Positions 50,237 to 59,277 of a stretch of DNA of 64,000 bases are shown piece by piece; the first letter of the stretch is position 1; each line of letters opens with the position of its first letter. Both the position numbers and the translations under genes were made by a program. Below the pieces are notes generated by a model that did no database searches, had not been told where the DNA came from, and worked only from the letters and a program-made list of their open reading frames with translations. Origin of the DNA: JAAXIE01 sp965204245 (GTDB lineage: Bacteria > Chloroflexota > Dehalococcoidia > Lucifugimonadales > JAAXIE01); contig CBDBED010000001.1 in the NCBI GenBank assembly GCA_965204245.1, positions 620,001 through 684,000 on the forward strand. Direction: 5' to 3'.

Positions 50237-51331
50237 GTGACTGCATCGCATCTAGGCAGCATTGAGGGCAAGCTAAGGACTGCGGAAGCCCGCTTCCAAG
50301 AGTTGGAAGACATGATGGGCCACCCGGATGTGGCCAACGACCATGAGAAGGTGCAGGAGCTGGCCAAAGAGCGTTCGCACCTCGAGGACACGGTGGACCT
50401 GTTCCGGCAATGGCGCAAGCTGGATGGGCAACGTCGGGATGCGCAAAGCATTCTGGACGAGGGTGGCGACTCAGCCATGATGGCCCTTGCTGAAGACGAG
50501 GTCGGAGCGCTGGACGAGCGGTTGGTGAAGCTGCGGTCCGATTTGGAACTGGCACTCTTGCCCCGAGACCCCAATGACTCCCGCGATGTTATCGTTGAAG
50601 TAAGGGCGGGAGCAGGTGGCCGGGAAGCAGCCATCTTTGCCTCAGACCTATTCCGGATGTACACGCGCTATGCTGCCCTCCATCGCTGGGAGGTGGAGGT
50701 GCTGGACACGAGTCATTCGGACTTGGGCGGGTTCAAGGAGATCGTGTTCGAGGTGAGCGGGAGGAGTGTTTTCAGCCTGCTCAAGTTCGAGAGAGGCGTG
50801 CATCGTGTGCAGCGCGTGCCGGTAACGGAGGGTATGGGGCGCATCCATACTTCGACGGCTACGGTTGCGATATTGCCGGTAGTGGATGAGGTGGACGTCC
50901 AGATCAATCCGGACGAACTGCGGATTGATATCTTCCATGCCGGAGGTCACGGGGGTCAGAACGTAAACAAGGTGGCCACGGCTGTGCGAATGGTGCACAT
51001 ACCCACTGGGACTGTGGCAGTGTGCCAAGACGAGCGGTCCCAGTTCAAGAACAAGCAGAAGGCCATGGCAATTCTTCGTGCTAGGCTTTACGAGGCGGAA
51101 CAGACCAAGCGCGAGGGACAAATTTCTCAAGCGAGGCGGGCGCAGATAGGGAGCGGGGACCGCTCGGAGAAGATTCGGACCTATAATTTTGCTCAGGACC
51201 GAATATCGGACCACCGCATCAACCAGAACTTCCACGGGATTGAGCGAGTGCTGGATGGAGAACTTGGGGACATCATGGTGGCCCTGCAACAGGCTGAGCG
51301 GGCACAGCGCCTAGCTGAGGCCGTCAGCTAA
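50237..51331 (+). CDS. prfA: Peptide chain release factor 1
   Basis: The 364-residue protein recognises UAA/UAG stop codons. It has the RF1-type tripeptide PVT in RVQRVPVTEGMGRIHTS (anticodon-like element) and HAGGHGGQNVNK with the GGQ catalytic motif near residue 240. The GTG start at 50237 gives a length typical for RF1 (about 360); the open frame runs further upstream but lacks similarity. It precedes prmC, which methylates the GGQ glutamine. Confidence 0.93.
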   Translation: MTASHLGSIEGKLRTAEARFQELEDMMGHPDVANDHEKVQELAKERSHLEDTVDLFRQWRKLDGQRRDAQSILDEGGDSAMMALAEDEVGALDERLVKLRSDLELALLPRDPNDSRDVIVEVRAGAGGREAAIFASDLFRMYTRYAALHRWEVEVLDTSHSDLGGFKEIVFEVSGRSVFSLLKFERGVHRVQRVPVTEGMGRIHTSTATVAILPVVDEVDVQINPDELRIDIFHAGGHGGQNVNKVATAVRMVHIPTGTVAVCQDERSQFKNKQKAMAILRARLYEAEQTKREGQISQARRAQIGSGDRSEKIRTYNFAQDRISDHRINQNFHGIERVLDGELGDIMVALQQAERAQRLAEAVS

Positions 51332-51460
51332 CACGTTCCGTCCCTAGGTGCACTATTCCCGGTCATTGCGTTGCCCAAACTGAACCGCTCAAGTTAAACC
51401 CCGGCTTCTGACGGCTAATCCGCACTCTGAGACCTTTCCATCCACAGGAGGGGTGACAGT

Positions 51461-52324
51461 TTGACCATACTCCGAGACGTGATCCAGCAACTGGAGGCAC
51501 CCATGGCCGCGGCGGACATTCCGGACGCGCGGTTGGAGGCCGAGGTGATGATCATGAATGTGATGCGGGTACCGCGGCACCGCATTTATGCCTACTTTGA
51601 GGAGGAGGTCCCGGAAGAGGCGGAGAAGGTGCTGGGAGAGTTGGTGGAGAGGCGGCTGAAGCGAGAGCCACTAGCGTATATCATGGGACACAAGGAGTTC
51701 TATGGAGTGGACTTGCTGGTGGCACCGGGGGTGCTCATCCCACGCCCAGAGACTGAGGGCTTGGTGGAGCAGACGCTTTTTGCTTCGATGATGCGCATGG
51801 AAGAGGGGAGCTTTGTCATCGCGGACCCGGGTACCGGGTGCGGAACAATCGCGGTAAGCCTCGCGATTCACTTGCCATCGGCGCACATCGTAGCTACGGA
51901 CTTGTATGAGACACCTCTGCGGGTAGCAGAGGTCAACGTGCAACGACACAATGTTGCCGACCGGGTGAGCTTGATCCAGGGTGACTTGCTGGAACCACTT
52001 CCCGAGCCTGCCGACCTAGTGGTGGCCAACCTGCCTTACATACGCAGCGAGGTCATCGACACGCTTCAACCTGAGATACAGTTTGAACCGAGGGAGGCCT
52101 TAGACGGCGGTGCCGACGGGTTGGACCTCATCAGACGGCTTCTGCAACAGGCGACCACCAAGTTAAAACCGAACGGTGCGATACTTCTGGAGATTGATCC
52201 CGAGCAGGTGGGGCTAATAGAGGCGGAGGCGGGGAACCTGTTCCCGGGCTCGACGGTCAGTGTGGAGCGAGACTTGGCAGGTTTGGAGAGGGTTTTGACT
52301 ATCGAGACGGCTGGCAACTGGTAG
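51461..52324 (+). CDS. prmC: Peptide chain release factor N5-glutamine methyltransferase
   Basis: The 287-residue protein methylates the GGQ Gln of release factors. It has VLIPRPETEGLVEQTL, ADPGTGCGTIAVSLAIHLPS (SAM loop), and LVVANLPYIRSEV, where the usual NPPY is NLPY. PrmC often follows prfA, as here (130 bp apart). TTG start at 51461 with GGAGGGG 6-7 bases before it. Confidence 0.9.
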   Translation: MTILRDVIQQLEAPMAAADIPDARLEAEVMIMNVMRVPRHRIYAYFEEEVPEEAEKVLGELVERRLKREPLAYIMGHKEFYGVDLLVAPGVLIPRPETEGLVEQTLFASMMRMEEGSFVIADPGTGCGTIAVSLAIHLPSAHIVATDLYETPLRVAEVNVQRHNVADRVSLIQGDLLEPLPEPADLVVANLPYIRSEVIDTLQPEIQFEPREALDGGADGLDLIRRLLQQATTKLKPNGAILLEIDPEQVGLIEAEAGNLFPGSTVSVERDLAGLERVLTIETAGNW

Positions 52325-52359
52325 CCGATGCGGCGCGACTAACTATCGTAGTCGCTGGG

Positions 52360-53253
52360 TCAGTCGTCGGAAGATCCTCCACCAAAGCGGCGTTGGCGCT
52401 CCTTGAGGAAGTCTTCGAGATCCCTAAGCACCTCATCCGGCTGAGGTATCTCGACATTGCGTAGCTCTGCGGAATCGTATCTTTCTTCCAGCTTCTCAAT
52501 GTAGGAGGACAACTGGGAGTCCTCCACGACGGCGGAACTCACCTGTTGATGATAAGTCTCGGATGCTTCCTGTAGTTCTCCGAGTTCGATGGATGCCGTC
52601 AGCAGGCTGGACAGACCTTTAACCAAGGCGTGGCTGACAGTGTAGTTGGGGGCGGCGTGGAGATAGTGGGGAGTGTGGCCCCATAGGGTGGTGAAGGAGA
52701 TGTCGCGTTTGCTGCATGCTTCCATCACTGCGGAGGTGATGCCAGTGGGGCCTTGGTAGCGGGAGGGACGGATACCGTAGTCCTCCAGCGTGTCGATCAT
52801 GTCCTTGTTGTTGGAGGAGCCTGTAAGCAGTATTTCGCGGGTATGGGGAACAGCATCCAAGAGGGCACCGATGTGAACAACTCTGGACACACCGCACTGC
52901 TGCCCCAAAGAGATGATGGACTCGGCGTAGGTTCGCCACTTGAGGCTAGGTTCTACCCCGAGGAAGAGAAGGGCACCTGCTCCCGACAGGGCGGCAGGAC
53001 TATAAAACAACTCGTTGGCGGGCCAGCGTATGCGTCGCAGTCCATCCCGATTCAGGCTGGTATAGGGACGTACTTGAGAGAAGTCGTAGAACTCTTCCGG
53101 GTCGAGGTCGGCGAACTTTTTTGCATTGAACTGCTTCGACAAACGGCGTAGAGCTGCGGTCGCCGCTTCTCCTGCATCAGCCCAACCAGCTAGGGCGGTA
53201 ACCAATAACTGTGTTGGGGCAGCGGGCATTTCCTCGATCCTGAGGTGCTCCAA
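52360..53253 (-). CDS. PAC2 family protein
   Basis: The 297-residue protein resembles the PAC2 (proteasome assembly chaperone 2) family found in archaea and Actinobacteria: LLVTALAGWADAGEAATAALRRL, EFYDFSQVRPYT, GALLFLGVEPSLKWRTYAESII, GALLDAVPHTR and GITSAVMEACSKRDISFTTLWGHTPHYL. The function in bacteria is unclear. It starts with TTG after AAAGGGG and converges with prmC. Confidence 0.85.
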   Translation of the reverse strand: MEHLRIEEMPAAPTQLLVTALAGWADAGEAATAALRRLSKQFNAKKFADLDPEEFYDFSQVRPYTSLNRDGLRRIRWPANELFYSPAALSGAGALLFLGVEPSLKWRTYAESIISLGQQCGVSRVVHIGALLDAVPHTREILLTGSSNNKDMIDTLEDYGIRPSRYQGPTGITSAVMEACSKRDISFTTLWGHTPHYLHAAPNYTVSHALVKGLSSLLTASIELGELQEASETYHQQVSSAVVEDSQLSSYIEKLEERYDSAELRNVEIPQPDEVLRDLEDFLKERQRRFGGGSSDD

Positions 53254-53375
53254 GCTCCCCTTTCATCTGAGGGCGAATTGCGAACTCCTAGGATGCCAGT
53301 GTAACACTCACCCACTGCCGTTCACAATGGAACGCCGCTAGTTGCAGGCGGGTGTAAGAGCTTCGGTTAGCCGGG

Positions 53376-54647
53376 CTATCTGCCGAGCAGGGGAGCGAGT
53401 TGCGAAACCAGAGCCTCGGAAGGGGCGATAATGAGGCCCACGTGGTCTTCGGAACCCTGCAAGTGGACCCACCGGCTCGGGCTGCCCCAACGGCGATAGT
53501 CGTCGCCCTCAATTGAGTCGGTCCATTCACGTTCAGAGTTGGCTAGCTCGCGATAGCTATCAAAAAATTCTGCTGCGTCTTCATCAGAGTCCCAACGAAA
53601 AGCCCAGAAGAGCAATCGACGGGCGCCAGAATCACGGTACAAGGCGAAGGAGTCGCCTCCCCAACCGGCGGCGGCCTCGGATGCTTCACGAGTGCCGTGG
53701 TGAGAATCGAGGTAGTTTTGGATTAGGAACTCGCCACCTGTGCTGGAGTAGACCAGTGTCCAACCTTCCCCTAGGACGGGGCTGATGACGGGCAGGGTGA
53801 CCTCAGTGGGTGGCTCTCCGTTTAGATACTTTTCGGGGTGCAACACTTGTTCTGTGGAGAGTGGAGGGGCTTGGTAGGCTGCGTTGATGTCGTCCCAGCC
53901 TTCCTGGCCGAAATTCTGGGTCAGCATGCGGAGGCCGGCGGTATATGGAAAAAGGAGCAGGTCCTGAATGATTTGAGGAGCGCTGTCGTAGACAGGGCTT
54001 TCGGGTACATTGGGTAGAGGCAGAGAGTTGGACTGCAAGTACAAAAGCTCCAGAAGCGTGGCATCGCCCTCTGCCAAGGCGGACACTGCGAGGCCCCTGT
54101 CGAAATCTCCTTCCGCGTCTTCTAGCAGAGAGTGGATATCGAAGTGCTGCTGTTGCAAGGCGTGGGTAAGTTCGTGAGCTAGGGTGAGTTCTTGGTCAGA
54201 GCCAATGGCACCGGCTTCGAGGCGCACGACCAGCCGGTCGTCCTCAGTGTTGTAGGCGCCGAGGACTCCTTCGGCCAGCAGGTCGAGGTAGAGGTCTACC
54301 AAATCCACATCTGGGGGGACCAGGCCGAGGATGGAAAGGAGTTCTTCCAACTGGCGTAGCTCCTTCCTTTCCTCCTCTCTCATAAGTTCCTGCAGGTAGT
54401 CGGTGAGTTCGGTAGGTGACAGGTACTCTGCCTCCACGTGTTCGAGAAACGGGAGGCGGCGCAATTCCGCAACGTCGGCTTTGACCCTGACCGAAACGTT
54501 TTCGAGTGCCGAGGCCGAGGGGATGGTGGGCGCAGTTGTCACGGCTGTTGTCTCAGCAGAGCAAGCGGCCAATAGCAGCAGGATATATACGATTGCCGCC
54601 GACCGCAGCAATCTTGTAACGGGTTGACTAGACCTAGGACTTACCAC
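53376..54647 (-). CDS. Lipoprotein with HELTH metallopeptidase motif
   Basis: The 423-residue protein has an N-terminal type II signal (lipobox LLAAC), an acidic helical segment, VLGAYNTEDDRLVVR, then LAHELTHALQQQHF (H-E-x-x-H near residue 160) and VSALAEGDATLLELL, where the Glu may be the third zinc ligand. It resembles DUF6782-type/M48-like orphan lipoprotein proteases. A globular C-terminus of about 200 residues ends with a Ser-rich LIIAPSEALVSQL. It starts with GTG. It may work outside the membrane. Confidence 0.75.
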   Translation of the reverse strand: MVSPRSSQPVTRLLRSAAIVYILLLLAACSAETTAVTTAPTIPSASALENVSVRVKADVAELRRLPFLEHVEAEYLSPTELTDYLQELMREEERKELRQLEELLSILGLVPPDVDLVDLYLDLLAEGVLGAYNTEDDRLVVRLEAGAIGSDQELTLAHELTHALQQQHFDIHSLLEDAEGDFDRGLAVSALAEGDATLLELLYLQSNSLPLPNVPESPVYDSAPQIIQDLLLFPYTAGLRMLTQNFGQEGWDDINAAYQAPPLSTEQVLHPEKYLNGEPPTEVTLPVISPVLGEGWTLVYSSTGGEFLIQNYLDSHHGTREASEAAAGWGGDSFALYRDSGARRLLFWAFRWDSDEDAAEFFDSYRELANSEREWTDSIEGDDYRRWGSPSRWVHLQGSEDHVGLIIAPSEALVSQLAPLLGR

Positions 54648-54894
54648 TGAAAGAGGGGCTTTGGGGAGCGTCTATGTGCAGCAGCACGGGAGGTGATACG
54701 GTCCTGTTTAGCGAAGAAGGGCGGATAACAATCAGTCGCGGGATCCCGGTAAAACGTGAGCGGTAGCATATGTTCGCCGGACAAGTGTTCAGGATATCGA
54801 ATGGGGAGGGTCACCAATCCACTGGTGGTGTCTTGCATGACGACACTGCCTTTCGAAGGGCTGCAGGTCGTAGGGCGGATTGTCGTGGAATGAG

Positions 54895-54977
54895 TGCCGA
54901 GGGTGGGACTCGAACCCACACCCCTTTGCAGGGAGCGGATTTTAAGTCCGCCGCGTCTGCCATTCCGCCACCCCGGC
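54895..54977 (-). tRNA. tRNA-Leu (anticodon UAA)
   Basis: On the minus strand the acceptor arms GCCGGGG and CCTCGGC pair, the anticodon loop is CTTAAAA (anticodon UAA) in a GCGGA/TCCGC stem, there is a long variable arm as in Leu tRNAs, and the T arm contains GGTTCGAGTCC. CCA is not encoded. Confidence 0.93.
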
Positions 54978-55053
54978 CCCAGCGACTGAAGGGAGGATAT
55001 CAAAAGCCGGAGCCTTAGACGTTGTCAGGCTCCGGCGCATTTTCCTGAGTTGG

Positions 55054-55127
55054 AGGCGACGGGCGGATTCGAACCGCCGAATAGAGGTTTTGCAGACCTC
55101 CGCCTTAGTCCACTTGGCTACGTCGCC
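55054..55127 (-). tRNA. tRNA-Cys (anticodon GCA)
   Basis: Acceptor GGCGACG/CGTCGCC, anticodon loop CTGCAAA in stem GAGGT/ACCTC, T arm GGTTCGAATCC, U discriminator. The position is next to the two Leu tRNAs. CCA is not encoded. Confidence 0.94.
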
Positions 55128-55141
55128 TTGTATTATGGTGG

Positions 55142-55225
55142 TGCCGAGGGCGGGATTTGAACCCACACGGGCTTACGCCCACCACCCCCTCAAGATGGCG
55201 TGTCTACCAGTTCCACCACCTCGGC
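55142..55225 (-). tRNA. tRNA-Leu (anticodon GAG)
   Basis: Acceptor GCCGAGG/CCTCGGC, anticodon loop TTGAGGG with stem CCATC/GGTGG including one G-U pair, a long variable arm and T arm GGTTCAAATCC. It is the first of a cluster Leu-Cys-Leu on the minus strand. Confidence 0.9.
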
Positions 55226-55376
55226 CGGTCGGGGACGCCCCCTGAGGGTAGTGCATCCCAAGTAGGTTATCACGAACCTAGGATAGCAGATGCGGCATTC
55301 TATCCATAGAGATTAGGGGTGTCAACAGAGTTTTTTGCTCTTAGTGAATCTAGGCGATTAGTGGGACCGCTAGGGT

Positions 55377-56135
55377 TCAAGCCTTCGTCAGAAGGAGAAA
55401 GAACTCCCGGTTACCTGCATCGCCGACAATGGGTGAGGCAGTAAGGTCTCGCACTCTCAGGCGGTTATTCACGGACCATGTGATGACACGCCCCAAGACG
55501 CGGGCATGGACCTTTGGATCCTTAATTATGCCACCTCTAGGCACCTCTCCGCGCAGGGCTTCGAACTGGGGCTTAACGAGGGCGACGATTGGGCCCGCAG
55601 GCGGCAGGTGCTCCATGACATTGGGCAGCACCTTGGTGAGAGAGATGAAGGATACATCGACCGTGGCGATGTCCAGCTTGGCACCGAGGGAGAACGGGTA
55701 ATGGGCGTTTATCCCCTCTCGCAACGTGACCCGGGGGTCTTGGCGCAGGGAGTGGGCCAATTGACCGTGACCCACGTCGATTGCTTGGACTGCTGAAGTT
55801 CCCCTTTGCAGCAGGCAATCAACAAACCCTCCCGTGGATGCGCCAACGTCTAGGGCGGTCATACCCTCCACGTTCAACCCGAAGTGGTCTAGGGCGTGGG
55901 CCAGCTTGATGCCTCCCCGACCTACATAGGGCAGTCCACCCTGAACGAGCAACTCCACGTTGGCATCAAGGGTTGTACCTGCCTTGAGGACTCGCTCTGG
56001 TGACGAGGGCACTTGCACCAAGCCAGCCATAATCATCGCTTGGGCTTGTTCTCGGGTGGGAGCGAGACCGCGCTGCACCAACAGGAGGTCGGCTCTTGTC
56101 CGCTGGGGTTTCGCCTTGGAGACACGAGATTTCAA
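55377..56135 (-). CDS. tlyA: TlyA-family rRNA (cytidine-2'-O)-methyltransferase
   Basis: The 252-residue protein has an N-terminal S4 RNA-binding domain (RTRADLLLVQRGLAPTREQAQAMIMAGLV) and a FtsJ-like methyltransferase with PYVGRGGIKLAHALDHFGL, TALDVGASTGGFVDCLLQRG (SAM loop) and LVKPQFEALRGEV. TlyA methylates 16S and 23S rRNA. TTG at 56135 follows GGTGGGAG. The longer frame upstream lacks similarity and overlaps rpmH and rnpA on the other strand, so it is rejected. Its start overlaps the rpmH promoter. Confidence 0.9.
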   Translation of the reverse strand: MKSRVSKAKPQRTRADLLLVQRGLAPTREQAQAMIMAGLVQVPSSPERVLKAGTTLDANVELLVQGGLPYVGRGGIKLAHALDHFGLNVEGMTALDVGASTGGFVDCLLQRGTSAVQAIDVGHGQLAHSLRQDPRVTLREGINAHYPFSLGAKLDIATVDVSFISLTKVLPNVMEHLPPAGPIVALVKPQFEALRGEVPRGGIIKDPKVHARVLGRVITWSVNNRLRVRDLTASPIVGDAGNREFFLLLTKA

Positions 56136-56136
56136 A

Positions 56137-56165
56137 TTGACACTCCCACCTGCTGGAATTATAAT
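56137..56165 (+). promoter_or_regulatory. Consensus sigma-70 promoter for rpmH-rnpA
   Basis: TTGACA (56137-56142), exactly 17 bases, TATAAT (56160-56165): both hexamers are perfect. It lies between divergent tlyA and rpmH. The -35 box lies one base from the tlyA start codon. Confidence 0.85.
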
Positions 56166-56183
56166 CGCTGGCCGAGTGGACCG

Positions 56184-56321
56184 ATGCCTAAACGAACGTA
56201 TCAACCTAAAAAGCGTCGCCGTCAGCGAGTTCACGGCTTCCGGGCCCGCATGAGCACCCCGGGTGGGCGGGCCGTTTTGCGTCGTCGCAGGTTCAAGAGC
56301 CGAAGTCGCCTGACGGTATAG
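56184..56321 (+). CDS. rpmH: 50S ribosomal protein L34
   Basis: The 45-residue very basic protein MPKRTYQPKKRRRQRVHGF followed by RARMSTPGGRAVLRRRRFKSR is an unmistakable L34. It has no recognisable ribosome-binding site close to the ATG. rnpA follows 15 bp downstream as in most bacteria. It is too short for many gene callers. Confidence 0.95.
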   Translation: MPKRTYQPKKRRRQRVHGFRARMSTPGGRAVLRRRRFKSRSRLTV

Positions 56322-56336
56322 CAGGCCCACTCGCCC

Positions 56337-56735
56337 ATGCAGCGCCGCCAACGCCTGACCGGCGATAAGCGCTTTGTATCGATTCATAGAGAAGGGCGCT
56401 CGTGGGCGAACCGCCATCTGGTGCTCAAGGCATTACCTAATGGACTCGACAACAGCCGTTTCGGTTTCTCCGCAAGCCGCAGAGTGGGCAATGCGGTCAC
56501 AAGGAACCGGGTCAAGCGGCGACTGCGAGAGGTCATAATATCCAGCGAAGTGAAACCGGGTTGGGATGTTTTAGTAATGGGTCGCACCGCGGCGGGCACG
56601 GCGGATTTCCACCAGCTCAAGGCAGCGCTACAGAATCTTCTCCACCGGGCAGACCTATTGGGAGTTGGGCCATTCGAACCGGAAAATACCGCCCTTGCAG
56701 CGAGTACCGGCAACGAGCTCTCACGCGATGGATGA
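56337..56735 (+). CDS. rnpA: Ribonuclease P protein component
   Basis: The 132-residue RnpA supports the RNase P RNA in making mature tRNA 5' ends. It has RRQRLTGDKRFVSIHREGRSWANRHLVL, the RNR region RFGFSASRRVGNAVTRNRVKRRLREVI, and WDVLVMGRTAAGTADF. It comes right after rpmH in the conserved order, followed by yidD. Confidence 0.93.
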   Translation: MQRRQRLTGDKRFVSIHREGRSWANRHLVLKALPNGLDNSRFGFSASRRVGNAVTRNRVKRRLREVIISSEVKPGWDVLVMGRTAAGTADFHQLKAALQNLLHRADLLGVGPFEPENTALAASTGNELSRDG

Positions 56736-56765
56736 GGGCCCAAGCCAGCCAGACCGGAGCAGGAG

Positions 56766-56978
56766 TTGTTGAAGCAAGGCGCACTTCTTGCGCTGAATTG
56801 GTACCAGAAGGCGGTTTCGCCTTACCTGCCCAGTGGTTGCCGTTACGAGCCCACTTGCTCTCACTACTCGCGTGAGGCTATAGAGCGGTACGGCGTATTC
56901 AAAGGGTGCTGGTTTACAGTGAAGCGGTTGTCGCGGTGCCATCCGTTGGGGGGAAAGGGATACGATCCGGTCCCTTGA
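56766..56978 (+). CDS. yidD: Membrane protein insertion efficiency factor YidD
   Basis: The 70-residue YidD has ALNWYQKAVSPYLPSGCRYEPTCSHYSREAIERYGVFKGCWFTVKRLSRCHPLGG with the conserved Cys residues. It helps YidC insert inner-membrane proteins. TTG start at 56766. It lies in the standard rnpA-yidD order, but yidC is displaced by an inserted gene. Confidence 0.93.
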   Translation: MLKQGALLALNWYQKAVSPYLPSGCRYEPTCSHYSREAIERYGVFKGCWFTVKRLSRCHPLGGKGYDPVP

Positions 56979-57039
56979 GGCAAGACTCCAAGATTTTTCA
57001 GCCCATCAGGCATATTCATCGAATTGTTCTTGACTGTTA

Positions 57040-58332
57040 TTGAAGAGAATCATCCACGCTCTCCCGAATAGGAAGCTCGCAGTACTTCCAGCGTTGGGTC
57101 TCCCCAAGCTCTGGTGCATTGCCGCGTTGACGACCGTCCTGATTGTGGCGGTGGCGTGCACAGGTGCGCAGTTCAGGGTGCCAGCCAACGGATGGACAGC
57201 GATGGCAGCGGAGCAGACAGTGGCCGCCGACGGGACTGCCACCGCGGCCCGCCTCTACGTTGGTACACGCGAGGGCGAGGTGCTGGCGCTAGACCCAGTG
57301 GTGATGAACCAGGCATCTGTGGGAACCAGCAATTTCGAGAGAGCGCAAGTCGAGGTCTCTGGACTGCTCTGGAACTTCAAGCCAGACACTGATCCTGAAC
57401 TGGGAGGAATATTCGGCGCTCCCGCCGTTGACGGGCAACGGGTCTATTTCGGCTTCTCCACGCAAGACGGTGAGCGAGGGATGCTCTATGCCCTGAAGAA
57501 GAACCGTGATCGCAGGAACCCAGCGAATTTGGAGCAGGGGGAGTGGCAGGCGGAGGTTGAAGGCAAGATAGTGGCTGGGCCGGTGCTCGCTCCGGATCTC
57601 GGCTTGGTCATTGTGGGATCCGACTCGGGCGTCATCTTCGCCTTTGAGACGGAGACGGGGGCTCCTGCATCGTGGCGTCAATTCCCCGCGCCGGGCGACA
57701 ATCTGGGGCCTGTCTGGTCTACGCCACTGGTTCATGGGAACAACGCTTATTTTGGTTCTCTGGATCACGGTGTGCATGCCATCTCGCTAGCCAACGGGAC
57801 GCGGCTGGCAGGGTGGCCTTACACGACCTCGGGGGGAATCATGACCCGCCCTCTGCTGGTGGGCAGTCAGTTGATAGTTGGTTCTTTCGACCGCAACCTG
57901 TATGGAATAGAGATGACCTCGGGAGCAGGGAGGGTGTTGGTATCAGCGGACAAGTGGTTTTGGGGCGGGGCGGTTTCCGACGGATCGAACACCTTCGTTT
58001 CCTCTCTGAACGGACAGATATTCATTTTGGACCGCGACGGGAACAAGATGCGGGAGGTTGCGGTACAAGGGCCGGTGGTAGCCCAACCCACAACGATCTC
58101 GTCAGGTGGCCGCACTTGGGTGGTGATGGCCAACGAAGACGGGGCCGTGCATTTGGTATCGGACAGCGAGGATATCACGGATGTGGTGTTCTTGGAGGGT
58201 TCGCGCATTAAGGCCCCGCTTGTTGGCGTAGGTCGCGAGTTGTTCCTCAGCAAAGAGGACGGCATGGTTTGGGCCCTGCGGCTGACGGGCAGCACGTTTG
58301 AGACGCTATGGTCACTGGACACGACCACGTAA
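57040..58332 (+). CDS. BamB/PQQ-type beta-propeller lipoprotein
   Basis: The 430-residue protein starts TTG, has a hydrophobic helix ending in lipobox VAVACTG, then PQQ-repeat-like blades: ARLYVGTREGEVLALDP, GAPAVDGQRVYFGFSTQDGERGMLYAL, VIVGSDSGVIFAFETETG, TPLVHGNNAYFGSLDHGVHAISL and FVSSLNGQIFILDRDG. It resembles the propeller of BamB, an outer-membrane assembly factor, but the genome gives no sign of a BAM complex. It sits between yidD and yidC, which are normally adjacent, so it may help export or insertion. Confidence 0.82.
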   Translation: MKRIIHALPNRKLAVLPALGLPKLWCIAALTTVLIVAVACTGAQFRVPANGWTAMAAEQTVAADGTATAARLYVGTREGEVLALDPVVMNQASVGTSNFERAQVEVSGLLWNFKPDTDPELGGIFGAPAVDGQRVYFGFSTQDGERGMLYALKKNRDRRNPANLEQGEWQAEVEGKIVAGPVLAPDLGLVIVGSDSGVIFAFETETGAPASWRQFPAPGDNLGPVWSTPLVHGNNAYFGSLDHGVHAISLANGTRLAGWPYTTSGGIMTRPLLVGSQLIVGSFDRNLYGIEMTSGAGRVLVSADKWFWGGAVSDGSNTFVSSLNGQIFILDRDGNKMREVAVQGPVVAQPTTISSGGRTWVVMANEDGAVHLVSDSEDITDVVFLEGSRIKAPLVGVGRELFLSKEDGMVWALRLTGSTFETLWSLDTTT

Positions 58333-58341
58333 GCTAGGGCG

Positions 58342-59277
58342 ATGGGATTCATAGAAGGCATATTCAACTTCTTCATCATTGACCCGATGATCAACGGCCT
58401 TGCGCTGTTGTATTACGTGTTTTTCGAACAGTTCTGGCTGTCCATCGTTATCTTCACGATTTTCGTCCGTCTGGTCACCCTGCCACTCACGCTGAAGCAG
58501 ACGCGACAGATGCGGGCGATGAGCGCGCTTCAACCGCGCATGCGTCAGATACAGGAACGATATGCTGGCGATCGAGGGCGAGCTTCGCAAGAGACGATGA
58601 AGCTGTACCGCGAGGCTGGAGTGAACCCCTTGGGCTGCTTCGGCCCCATGCTCATCCAGCTACCGATCTGGATCGGGTTGTTCCAAGCGCTGCGCGTCAC
58701 CCTGCCCACTGACCCTGACTCGCTCATTGGTCTGGCGCAGCGGTTTTATTCGTGGCTGCCTCCTGTTCACGAGACGGTGCCTCTGGACAGCGACTTTTTG
58801 TGGCTGGACCTAGCCAACCCTGATCCCTCGCCCTTTATCATGCCCATTTTGGTGGCGGCCTCGACATGGGCGCAACAAAAGATGACCACGATGCCGGCAA
58901 TGGATGACCGGCAGGCCTCCACCAATCGCATGATGTTGTGGATGATGCCCCTGATGTTGGGTTTTTTCACACTTTCGTTCCCCAGCGGACTAGCCCTGTA
59001 TTGGATCACCTCCAACGTCATAGGAGTGGGCATCCAATATTTCCAGACTGGCTGGGGACCGCTTTTCAATAGGCCCGCGGCTGCTCCGGCCCAAATCACT
59101 CCTCCGGGCACATCGGAGTCGGGCGCGCCGGAGTCCGGAGAGAAAGAGAGTGAGACTGATGGAAGCAACAGAAGTGATAATGTCCGCACGAACCGTAGAA
59201 GAGGCGCGCGAACTGGGACTCAAAGAACTCGGCGTAGATCTGGAAGAAGCCGAAATAGAAATTCTAAGCCACGGTAA
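58342..59277 (+). CDS. yidC: Membrane protein insertase YidC
   Basis: The 311-residue insertase has the expected five-helix core: LALLYYVFFEQFWLSIVIFTIFVRLVTLPLTLKQ with the positively charged residue in the groove, RQMRAMSALQPRMRQIQERY, NPLGCFGPMLIQLPIWIGLFQALR, and MLWMMPLMLGFFTLSFPSGLALYWITSNVIGVGIQYF. The N-terminal periplasmic domain of Gram-negative YidC is missing, as in Gram-positive relatives. The C-terminal 45 residues are Arg/Ser/Glu-rich and overlap the start of jag. Confidence 0.93.
   Translation: MGFIEGIFNFFIIDPMINGLALLYYVFFEQFWLSIVIFTIFVRLVTLPLTLKQTRQMRAMSALQPRMRQIQERYAGDRGRASQETMKLYREAGVNPLGCFGPMLIQLPIWIGLFQALRVTLPTDPDSLIGLAQRFYSWLPPVHETVPLDSDFLWLDLANPDPSPFIMPILVAASTWAQQKMTTMPAMDDRQASTNRMMLWMMPLMLGFFTLSFPSGLALYWITSNVIGVGIQYFQTGWGPLFNRPAAAPAQITPPGTSESGAPESGEKESETDGSNRSDNVRTNRRRGARTGTQRTRRRSGRSRNRNSKPR

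Noticed and set aside
56136..56417. Upstream extension of tlyA
   Set aside because: The open frame continues, but it is antisense to rpmH and rnpA and lacks similarity; the TTG at 56135 has a ribosome-binding site.
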